This document shows positions 1 to 4,806 of a DNA stretch of 5,601 nucleotides, one piece after another (within the stretch, counting starts at the first letter, position 1; every line of letters begins with the position of its first letter). The stretch is taken from the NCBI GenBank assembly GCA_936943465.1, contig CAKZJN010000094.1, positions 1-5,601 of the forward strand, read 5' to 3'. The DNA comes from an uncultured Rhodoferax sp. (GTDB taxonomy: Bacteria; Pseudomonadota; Gammaproteobacteria; Burkholderiales; Burkholderiaceae_C). The notes beneath the pieces are model-generated. The model did no database searches and had not been told where the DNA came from. It saw only the letters and a program-made list of their open reading frames with translations. A program made the translations under genes and the position numbers.

Positions 1-1340
1 GCACGGCGCCGCTCCGATGCGTCGCGCAGCACCGCGGTTAGCTGCATACGCCCACCAATGACCGAGCGCGAAATGGTGGACTCCAGAGGAAACTCCACAC
101 CGTCGGAACGCAAGCCCACGATATCGGCCTGCAAGGCGGTCGCGCGTGAGGTGGACTCGCCATCCGAAAAACTCACCACATGCGAGTCGTGCACCGTCCG
201 CAACCGTTGCGGAATCAGCATATCCAGCGGACGGCCCAATACCGATGCCGCGTCGTAGCCAAACATCTTTTCCGCAGACGGATTGAACAACACCACCAGC
301 ATGGACTCATCCACCGCAACAATCGCATCCATGACCGAGTTGACGGTGTGCTGGTAACGCTGGTCGGCCGCATTGAGCGCCAGCGTAAGCTGCTCTTTCA
401 AGCGCAATTTACCCACCAGATAAACCGCCAGCAGCGCTATGAAAATACTGACCAGCAAAGCGCCGGTAGCAATGGGCCAAGCCGTTTCGCGCCACAGCGC
501 CAAACTCGCATACTGATCGTCGGTCACGCTCACCAGAATGGGATACGCCGCTAGGCTGCCCAAGGTGGTGAATCGCTGTTCACCCGCATCCCCCCGGTGC
601 GAAACCGACCGAACAGGCTGCCCTCGCATGGGCAACTCCACGCCATAGTCCGCCTTTTGCCCTACCACATCCGGCTGCGGTGGCCATCCGGCAAGGCGGG
701 TACCGTCGGCCTGATAAAACCCGATCGGGCGCCCGTAGTCCACCTGGATGGCGCTGTACAGATGCTCAAACGCTGAAAGTCCGATGGCCGCTACCACCAC
801 TCCGCGCAAGGCGCCTTGCTCAGTCAGCAGAGGTCGGGCCAAATGCAAGATCCACCTGGCGTCGTCGCCGACTAAGGGGTGATCAATAAAGAGCCCATTT
901 TTCGGACTTCGGGCAAAGGCCTGAAAAACAGCAGCATTCGCCATCGTGCCGTGTTCCGCCTCGAAGTTGCGCGAGGCATTGACCAAGCGCCCTTCTGCGT
1001 CCAGCAAGAAAAGGGAGTGCACATGGCTTAAGCCCGCCACGCGCGAATTCAACAACAGGCGCACCGAATCGCCATCCAACTGCTGCCGCTTGCCAAAAGG
1101 CGTCTGCAGGCGCTCCTGCACCCCCGTGAGCAGCATATCGATGCTCTCAAACTGTCGCTCAGTCTGCTGCAAAACGATGTGGGTCAAGTTGACCGTTTCC
1201 TGGCGGGAACGGTTCAGTTCACGGTCGTGCAAGCCCCACAGCAAAAAAACGACAGACAGCAAGATGGCCGAAATGGTCATGCCCGCCAGCAGGTTGACGT
1301 AACGCCCTGGCTTTTGCTCAAACTCCCGTTTGGCGTTCAC
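1..1340 (-). CDS. Membrane-anchored Cache-like/PAS sensor protein, C-terminus cut by window edge
   Basis: The open frame runs from a GTG at 1340 to the left edge without a stop, giving 446 codons plus two bases. An in-frame TAA at 1365-1367 leaves GTG 1340 as the only plausible start, and its first bases overlap the stop of the upstream thioredoxin gene (GTGA). Residues about 15-37 form a membrane segment. Residues about 38-285 form an extracytoplasmic sensor region that reads like a double Cache domain (for example LFLLDAEGRLVNASRNF near 110-126). Residues about 286-310 form a second membrane helix. Residues about 328-446 form a PAS domain, with FNPSAEKMFGY at 352-362 and the usual exit RDASERRR at 439-446. 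The output module, a histidine kinase or a GGDEF/EAL enzyme, lies outside the window, so the signalling type is unknown. The visible part contains no cysteine, so direct disulfide exchange with the neighbouring thioredoxin is unlikely. The architecture is clear; the ligand is not. Confidence 0.85.
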   Translation of the reverse strand, partial: MNAKREFEQKPGRYVNLLAGMTISAILLSVVFLLWGLHDRELNRSRQETVNLTHIVLQQTERQFESIDMLLTGVQERLQTPFGKRQQLDGDSVRLLLNSRVAGLSHVHSLFLLDAEGRLVNASRNFEAEHGTMANAAVFQAFARSPKNGLFIDHPLVGDDARWILHLARPLLTEQGALRGVVVAAIGLSAFEHLYSAIQVDYGRPIGFYQADGTRLAGWPPQPDVVGQKADYGVELPMRGQPVRSVSHRGDAGEQRFTTLGSLAAYPILVSVTDDQYASLALWRETAWPIATGALLVSIFIALLAVYLVGKLRLKEQLTLALNAADQRYQHTVNSVMDAIVAVDESMLVVLFNPSAEKMFGYDAASVLGRPLDMLIPQRLRTVHDSHVVSFSDGESTSRATALQADIVGLRSDGVEFPLESTISRSVIGGRMQLTAVLRDASERRR

Positions 1341-1867
1341 GGTTTGGCGGTACGCAAAAGGCCGTTAATCCACTGTTGCGCCTGCGGGCTGTCCCACTCG
1401 CGTGCACCGGTGTATTTGCCCAGCACCCGCCCCTTGGCATCGACCAGCACCGTCAGCGGCAGCCGGTCAGCGCCCAGCATGTTTTCCAACTCCAGCGCGC
1501 GGTCAATGTAGTGGTTGATCGTGGCATTCGAACTGCGCAGGTAAGCCTTGGCGGCTGGCTCGCTGTCGTCGGTGGAAATGCCAATCATCACAAAGCGCTT
1601 GCCCTGGTCCTGCCAGGCCAGGCGCTCCAGCGAACCCATTTCCGAGCGGCAAGGGCCGCACCAACTGGCCCACACATTAATTAGCAGCGGCTTGCCACGG
1701 TAAGCCGACAGCGCGCGATTCGGGCCGTTGAGCCCACGCATCATGGCCTCGGGCAGGGTACCGCCCACGGCCACCTCGCCCGGGGTTTTGGCAAGCGCGA
1801 GCCCGGCCAAAGCCAGGCCCAGCCAAAGGCACAAGAATCGCAGCGTTTTCAAACCTGTTTGTTGCAT
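1337..1867 (-). CDS. TlpA/ResA-family thiol:disulfide oxidoreductase, exported
   Basis: This is a 176-residue exported thioredoxin-fold protein. Residues 1-26 form a signal peptide: basic start, leucine/alanine core, and a probable cleavage after ALA before KTPG. The mature part has the thioredoxin-like order of the TlpA/ResA/DsbE group: WASWCGPC with the redox cysteines at 70 and 73, then the cis-proline region RLPLTVLVD with Pro137. Such proteins usually act in the periplasm as reductants, for example in cytochrome c maturation or copper-site assembly, but some have other partners. No ccm or cox genes are visible here to fix the role. The ATG at 1867 is used because the signal peptide starts there; no convincing Shine-Dalgarno sequence precedes it. 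The gene overlaps the start of the downstream sensor gene by four bases, which suggests one transcript and coupled translation. The family call is strong and the partner is unknown. Confidence 0.92.
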   Translation of the reverse strand: MQQTGLKTLRFLCLWLGLALAGLALAKTPGEVAVGGTLPEAMMRGLNGPNRALSAYRGKPLLINVWASWCGPCRSEMGSLERLAWQDQGKRFVMIGISTDDSEPAAKAYLRSSNATINHYIDRALELENMLGADRLPLTVLVDAKGRVLGKYTGAREWDSPQAQQWINGLLRTAKP

Positions 1868-1899
1868 AGGGCACGAACATAGCAGGCGCCCAGGCCGGC

Positions 1900-1939
1900 C
1901 AATTTGTCTTACATCAGTTTCCAGCTTGATTTATGTCAT
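1900..1939 (-). promoter_or_regulatory. Possible FNR/CRP-type site and promoter for the thioredoxin-sensor operon
   Basis: On the minus strand ATGAC-N4-ATCAA lies at 1939-1926. One half matches the FNR/Anr half-site ATCAA exactly, and the other is one base from TTGAC. A weak -10-like CAAATT lies at 1905-1900, which would put the transcript start near 1893 and the centre of the site near -40, the usual class II activator spacing. The leader would then be about 25 nt. This is pattern matching only. Degenerate sites of this kind also occur by chance. Confidence 0.35.
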
Positions 1940-1940
1940 G

Positions 1941-1973
1941 AAAAAAGCCCCGGCGCTGGAGCGCGGGGGCTTT
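1941..1973 (-). terminator. Rho-independent terminator of the scoAB operon
   Basis: The stem AAAGCCCCGGCGC (1944-1956) pairs with GCGCGGGGGCTTT (1961-1973) around the loop TGGA, 12 of 13 pairs. Read on the minus strand, the hairpin ends in a run of six T (1946-1941), and it begins about 25 nt after the scoB stop. On the plus strand only three T follow, so the signal is directed at the minus-strand scoAB transcript. Confidence 0.9.
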
Positions 1974-1998
1974 GACCACAATTGCTTGCGGCGGAGAT

Positions 1999-2634
1999 TT
2001 AAATCAGCGGCACGCCGGTTTTGCTTTGAATCTCTTCGCGGGTGACGTCGGGTGCCATTTCCACCAGTTTCAGGCCTTCCGGGGTGACATCCATCACGCC
2101 CAGGTCGGTAATGATGCGGTCCACCACGCCCACGCCGGTCAGCGGCAGGGTGCACTGGGGAATGATCTTCAGGTCAATCGTGCCGTCTTTCTTCTTGGCC
2201 ACGTGTTCCATCAGCACAATCACGCGCTTCACGCCAGCCACCAAGTCCATGGCGCCGCCCATACCCTTGACCATCTTGCCGGGAATCATCCAGTTGGCCA
2301 GGTCGCCCTTGGCACTGACCTGCATGGCACCCAGGATGCTCAGGTTGATCTTGCCGCCACGGATCATGGCAAAGCTCTCGTGGCTGCCAAAAATGCTGGA
2401 GCCCTTGAGCGTGGTTACGGTCTGTTTGCCGGCGTTGATCAGGTCGGCATCGACCTGGTCTTCGGTCGGGAACGGGCCAATGCCCAACATGCCGTTTTCA
2501 GACTGCAGCCAGACTTCCTTGCTGCCGGTGTGGTTGGCCACCAGCGTGGGGATGCCAATGCCCAGGTTCACATAAAAACCGTCTTCCAGTTCTTGGGCAG
2601 CGCGTGCTGCCATTTGGTCTTGTGTCCAGGCCAT
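1999..2634 (-). CDS. scoB: 3-oxoacid CoA-transferase subunit B (succinyl-CoA:acetoacetate type)
   Basis: This 211-residue beta subunit of a class I CoA-transferase works with ScoA to move CoA from succinyl-CoA to a 3-oxoacid such as acetoacetate in the cytoplasm. The family's second signature LQSENGMLG is present, and its glutamate (residue 46 from the chosen start) is the one known to form the glutamyl-CoA thioester. Other landmarks are the N-terminal YVNLGIGIPTLVA and the later GGAMDLVAGVKRVIV. The frame also has a TTG six bases further upstream (2640), but the ribosome site AGGAG at 2646-2642 is one base from that TTG and seven bases from ATG 2634, so ATG 2634 is preferred. It lies two bases past the scoA stop, and a terminator follows. 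A 3-oxoadipate transferase (PcaJ) is the main alternative; the wording of the partner subunit fits ScoA better. Confidence 0.95.
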   Translation of the reverse strand: MAWTQDQMAARAAQELEDGFYVNLGIGIPTLVANHTGSKEVWLQSENGMLGIGPFPTEDQVDADLINAGKQTVTTLKGSSIFGSHESFAMIRGGKINLSILGAMQVSAKGDLANWMIPGKMVKGMGGAMDLVAGVKRVIVLMEHVAKKKDGTIDLKIIPQCTLPLTGVGVVDRIITDLGVMDVTPEGLKLVEMAPDVTREEIQSKTGVPLI

Positions 2635-2636
2635 GT

Positions 2637-3344
2637 TCAAACTCCTGCTTTCTCGGTGATGGTGCGCTTCTCAATGCGCTTTTCGGGGTTGGCATTGAGC
2701 ACAAGGCGGTGCACATAAATGCCGGGCAGATGCACCTGATCGGGCTCAAACGTGCCGGTTTCCACAATCTCTTCCACTTCCACCACGGTGATCTTGCCGG
2801 CCATGGCAACGGCGGGGTTGAAGTTGCGGGCCGTAAAGCGGAATTGCAGGTTGCCCGACTTGTCGGCGCGGTGCGCCTTGACCAGCGCCACTTCGGGCAC
2901 CAGCGCGCGTTCCATCACATAGGTCTCGCCATCAAACTCGCGCAGTTCCTTGCCTTCGGCCACGATGGTGCCCACACCAGTCTTGGTGAAAAAAGCCGGA
3001 ATGCCGGCGCCACCGGCGCGCAGCTTCTCGGCCAGCGTGCCCTGGGGCGTGAATTCGAGTTGCAGTTCACCGGCCAGATACTGGCGCTCGAACTCCTTGT
3101 TCTCGCCCACATAAGAAGAAATCATCTTCTTGATCTGGCGGGTTTCCAGCAGTTTGCCCAGGCCGAAGCCGTCGACGCCTGCGTTGTTGGAAATCACGGT
3201 CAGGTCCTTCACGCCGGTGTCCTTGAGGGCTTCAATCAGCGCCTCGGGAATGCCGCATAAACCAAAACCGCCCACGGCCAAAAGCTGGCCATCCTGGACG
3301 ATGCCTTTGAGCGCCGCGTCGGCGCTGGGATAAATCTTGTTCAC
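2637..3344 (-). CDS. scoA: 3-oxoacid CoA-transferase subunit A (succinyl-CoA:acetoacetate type)
   Basis: This 235-residue alpha subunit carries class I CoA-transferase signature 1, DGQLLAVGGFGLCGIP, at residues 18-33. It also has ISNNAG at 51-56 and the glycine-rich KTGVGT at 121-126, both typical of the CoA-binding half. With ScoB it activates acetoacetate and related 3-oxoacids at the expense of succinyl-CoA, linking ketone-body or polyhydroxybutyrate breakdown to the TCA cycle. The frame stays open to an ATG at 3464, but that would run through the promoter and operator region and add 40 residues unlike the family. The GTG at 3344 gives the expected MNKIYPSADAAL start and has AGGAG nine bases upstream. 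It is co-transcribed with scoB two bases downstream and divergent from the PAS-LuxR gene. PcaI (3-oxoadipate) is the less likely alternative. Confidence 0.95.
   Translation of the reverse strand: MNKIYPSADAALKGIVQDGQLLAVGGFGLCGIPEALIEALKDTGVKDLTVISNNAGVDGFGLGKLLETRQIKKMISSYVGENKEFERQYLAGELQLEFTPQGTLAEKLRAGGAGIPAFFTKTGVGTIVAEGKELREFDGETYVMERALVPEVALVKAHRADKSGNLQFRFTARNFNPAVAMAGKITVVEVEEIVETGTFEPDQVHLPGIYVHRLVLNANPEKRIEKRTITEKAGV
2642..2646 (-). promoter_or_regulatory. Ribosome binding site that decides the scoB start
   Basis: AGGAG on the minus strand lies inside the last codons of scoA. It is seven bases from ATG 2634 but only one base from TTG 2640, so it favours the ATG. Confidence 0.8.
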
Positions 3345-3353
3345 TGCGCTGTT

Positions 3354-3358
3354 CTCCT
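3354..3358 (-). promoter_or_regulatory. Ribosome binding site that decides the scoA GTG start
   Basis: AGGAG on the minus strand sits nine bases before GTG 3344. It supports the short form of ScoA over a start at 3464. Confidence 0.8.
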
Positions 3359-3374
3359 GGTTAACAGATGGGCA

Positions 3375-3410
3375 TACGATACTACGTAACCACATACGTA
3401 GTTTTTCGTA
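3375..3410. promoter_or_regulatory. Probable operator in the scoA / PAS-LuxR divergent region
   Basis: ACTACGTA (3381-3388) and TACGTAGT (3395-3402) form a perfect 8-bp inverted repeat with a 6-bp spacer. A further pair, TACGA (3375-3379) and TCGTA (3406-3410), lies outside it with nearly the same centre. The element sits between two divergent genes, one encoding a LuxR-type DNA-binding protein, which is where an autoregulated operator is expected. TACGTAG-like cores are, from memory, also seen in sites of FixJ-type regulators, whose HTH resembles this one. Neither promoter could be assigned with confidence. Confidence 0.6.
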
Positions 3411-3431
3411 ATGGCCAACCCTTGGGCCATT
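3410..3431. repeat. Inverted repeat AATGGCC / GGCCATT before the PAS-LuxR gene
   Basis: AATGGCC (3410-3416) and GGCCATT (3425-3431) form a perfect 7-bp inverted repeat. With one bulged G, two more A-T pairs (AA 3417-3418 with TT 3422-3423) extend the stem, leaving a CCC loop. It lies 25 bases before the regulator's ATG, so it could be a second protein site or a leader hairpin. Confidence 0.5.
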
Positions 3432-3456
3432 CCCTTCACCACGCAACAAACGCGCC

Positions 3457-4011
3457 ATGGACATTGATTACCGCCTCGCATTCGAGATGGCCCCGGTCGG
3501 GCTGGCCCTCTCCAGCAACCGCACCATCATGGACTGCAACCAGCACCTCTGTGACATGTTTGGCGCCGAGCGGGCGCAACTGGTAGGCCAGTCTTTTCAG
3601 GTGCTCTACCCCAGCGCCGATGAGTACGAGCGCACCGGCGCACGCATCGAGCCCATCCTCAACCGCAAGGGCACCTACGCCGACGACCGCATCATGAAGC
3701 GCGTCGGCGGGCGCAGCGCCGGAGAACCCTTTTGGTGCCATGTGACCGGCCGCGCGCTGAACCAGAGCGCACCGCACGAGGCGGGCATCTGGGCCTTTGA
3801 GGACCTGAGCGCCAGTCGCCCGGTCAAGGCTGAGCTAACGGCGCGCGAGCGCGAGGTGGCCGCTTATCTGATGCAGGGGCTGACGAGCAAGCTGATTGGC
3901 AAGGCCCTGTCCATCAGCCACCGGACCGTTGAGATTTACCGGGCGCGGTTGATGCGGAAATACAAGGCTTCGACTACGGCGGATCTCGTTGCCAAGTTAA
4001 CGGCTGGATAA
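3457..4011 (+). CDS. PAS-LuxR (FixJ-like HTH) one-component transcription regulator
   Basis: This 184-residue DNA-binding protein has two parts. Residues about 5-118 form a PAS domain: an EMAPVGLAL start, NQHLCDMFGAERAQLVGQSF at 28-47, and an IWAFEDLSA exit. Residues about 126-182 form a LuxR/GerE helix-turn-helix: LTAREREVAAYLMQGLTSK, with recognition helix SISHRTVEIYRARLMRKY. There is no receiver domain, so it is probably controlled by a ligand or cofactor in the PAS domain and not by phosphorylation. It is divergent from scoAB with palindromes between them, so it plausibly controls scoAB and itself; this is inference from position. Whether it activates or represses is not visible. ATG 3457 starts the recognisable PAS domain, but no Shine-Dalgarno sequence precedes it. 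The domain calls are firm; the signal is unknown. Confidence 0.93.
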   Translation: MDIDYRLAFEMAPVGLALSSNRTIMDCNQHLCDMFGAERAQLVGQSFQVLYPSADEYERTGARIEPILNRKGTYADDRIMKRVGGRSAGEPFWCHVTGRALNQSAPHEAGIWAFEDLSASRPVKAELTAREREVAAYLMQGLTSKLIGKALSISHRTVEIYRARLMRKYKASTTADLVAKLTAG

Positions 4012-4035
4012 GTTTGTGCCTTAACTTCCCTTCGG

Positions 4036-4135
4036 GACGCAGGCCGGCATGGCACTCAGCGCCGTCCGTGTCCCCCGCCCGCTGCGCGGGCTCCTCCTTT
4101 ACCTACCGGCGCCAAGCGCCATGCCGGCCTGTGTC
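4036..4135. repeat. Nested palindromic hairpin element between convergent genes
   Basis: CAGGCCGGCATGGC (4040-4053) pairs perfectly with GCCATGCCGGCCTG (4118-4131), 14 bp. Adding a G-T position and GAC/GTC lengthens the arms to 4036-4053 and 4118-4135. Inside, after two 5-base internal loops (ACTCA, CAAGC), GCGCCG (4059-4064) pairs with CGGCGC (4107-4112). In the centre GCCCGC-TGC-GCGGGC (4077-4091) forms a further hairpin. All pairs share nearly one centre (about 4085). It lies between the ends of the PAS-LuxR gene and brnA. It may be an interspersed REP/REPIN- or MITE-like element and may also stop transcription; a T-run at 4145-4152 follows on the plus strand but 14 bases away. No coding function is seen in 4012-4168. 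Confidence 0.75.
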
Positions 4136-4168
4136 TGGCTGCTTTGTTTTTTGCGCTTGGTTTATGAC

Positions 4169-4462
4169 CTACTTCGCGTTGCTGGCGACGTACTGCCTCA
4201 GCACGCCGTCCATACGCGCCTGCCAGCCTTCACCAGTCGAGCGAAAGTACGCCACGACTTCCGGGCTGTAGCGTACAGAGACCAACAACTTTTTGTTGTC
4301 CGACTTGGGGCGTCCACGCAAGGACTTGAGCGGAACCATCGCATTGAGTTGTTGGGGCGTCAGGGGCTGCGCTTCGGGGTCAGCCTTGGCCGCAGCCGTG
4401 ATGGCCTTGTCTTCCTCCACGCTGGGCATGGCTACCGCTGGGCGCTTAATTGCTTTGGACAT
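4169..4462 (-). CDS. brnA: BrnA-family antitoxin (DUF4415)
   Basis: This 97-residue protein has the BrnA layout: a charged, low-complexity N-terminus (1-48), the conserved RGRPK at 49-53, and a C-terminal ribbon-helix-helix-like part (about 57-94) with VSVRYSPEVVAYFRSTGEGW and LRQYV. In studied systems BrnA dimers bind and neutralise the BrnT ribonuclease and repress their own promoter. Its start overlaps the end of brnT by 17 bases. A good ribosome site (GAGGTG, seven bases before ATG 4462) inside brnT gives it its own translation start, in contrast to the toxin. The toxin-first order is normal for brnTA. It ends 38 bases short of the base-4131 edge of the palindromic element. Family call is confident; activity is not shown. 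Confidence 0.92.
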   Translation of the reverse strand: MSKAIKRPAVAMPSVEEDKAITAAAKADPEAQPLTPQQLNAMVPLKSLRGRPKSDNKKLLVSVRYSPEVVAYFRSTGEGWQARMDGVLRQYVASNAK

Positions 4463-4715
4463 AGTGCTTCACCTCTCGTCTATTGGCCTTGCGCAAACTG
4501 ATGATTCTGCGAATCCACTCTCGGTCCACAAAGGCCACGCAGTACAAAACCCCGGTGGCGGGCGCGAGCGCGACCATACGTAGTTCGCCGTAGTCCTGGC
4601 GTTCATCCATCCACACCAAGGCAGCCTCCCAATTCAACGTTGAAGCCAACGCAAGCGAAACCCCATGCTTCTCTTGATTGGAGGCGTCCTTGGCCGGATC
4701 GAACTCAATTTGCAT
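4446..4715 (-). CDS. brnT: BrnT-family toxin (RelE-like ribonuclease, DUF497)
   Basis: This 89-residue protein matches the BrnT/DUF497 family along its length: FDPAKDASNQEKHGVSLALA at residues 5-24, DERQDYGELR at 37-46, GVLYCVAFVDRE at 55-66 and RIISLRKANRREVKHY at 70-85. Characterised BrnT has a RelE-like fold and slows growth by cutting RNA; BrnA blocks it. The conserved basic and tyrosine-containing motifs are intact, so the toxin looks functional. ATG 4715 fits the usual family start (short lead, then F-D-P-A-K). There is no Shine-Dalgarno sequence before it, and the best -10 ends five bases upstream, so the message may be leaderless. The upstream region is AT-rich, unlike the flanking genes, which is consistent with acquisition by transfer. 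Confidence 0.93.
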   Translation of the reverse strand: MQIEFDPAKDASNQEKHGVSLALASTLNWEAALVWMDERQDYGELRMVALAPATGVLYCVAFVDREWIRRIISLRKANRREVKHYVQSN

Positions 4716-4751
4716 TAATTATTGTAGCTACCATAAATTACCAATGCAAAT
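4708..4751 (-). promoter_or_regulatory. brnT promoter with overlapping palindromic operator
   Basis: On the minus strand a -10-like TACAAT (4726-4721) has a weak -35-like TTGCAT 17 bases upstream. ATTTGCATT (4708-4716) and AATGCAAAT (4743-4751) form a perfect 9-bp inverted repeat around it. The centre holds ATTGTAGCTACCAT (4721-4734), a palindrome with a perfect GTAGCTAC core lying over the -10. BrnA is known as an autorepressor in related systems, so this is a likely BrnA operator. Confidence 0.6.
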
Positions 4752-4754
4752 AGA

Positions 4755-4787
4755 AATGGGGCACTCAGCAAAGCTGAGTGCCCCATT
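4755..4787 (-). terminator. Hairpin terminator after pmdB
   Basis: AATGGGGCACTCAGC (4755-4769) and GCTGAGTGCCCCATT (4773-4787) form a perfect 15-bp stem with an AAA loop, starting 19 bases after the pmdB stop on the minus strand. The tail is only moderately U-rich (ATTTCTATTT, counting the end of the stem). It ends right beside the brnT promoter and would insulate it from pmdB read-through. Confidence 0.8.
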
Positions 4788-4806
4788 GAATGGACCAGCT
4801 AACTAA

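Noticed and set aside
946..1302. 118-codon plus-strand open frame opposite the sensor gene
   Set aside because: The minus strand encodes a continuous membrane-Cache-PAS protein here; the plus frame is Ser/Arg/Cys-rich without a motif.
1972..2718. Long plus-strand open frame (248 codons) opposite scoB
   Set aside because: It is antisense to a strongly recognised CoA-transferase gene, is rich in His/Gln/Ala as expected from reverse reading of GC-rich codons, and matches no family.
2604..3260. Long plus-strand open frame (218 codons) opposite scoA
   Set aside because: It is a shadow of scoA on the opposite strand with no domain, no ribosome site and the same His/Gln-rich bias.
3375..3410. CRISPR-like repeat
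   Set aside because: There are only two short inverted arms with no regular spacer array.
3345..3464. 40-codon N-terminal extension of scoA up to an ATG at 3464
   Set aside because: It crosses the operator and overlaps the divergent gene start, does not resemble the family, and GTG 3344 has a good ribosome site and the expected first residues.
4014..4271. Small plus-strand open frame after the PAS-LuxR gene
   Set aside because: It runs through the palindromic element and antisense to brnA, and shows no recognisable motif.
4049..4501. 150-codon plus-strand open frame over the hairpin and brnA
   Set aside because: Its composition follows the hairpin and the reverse of brnA, whose family is recognised on the other strand.
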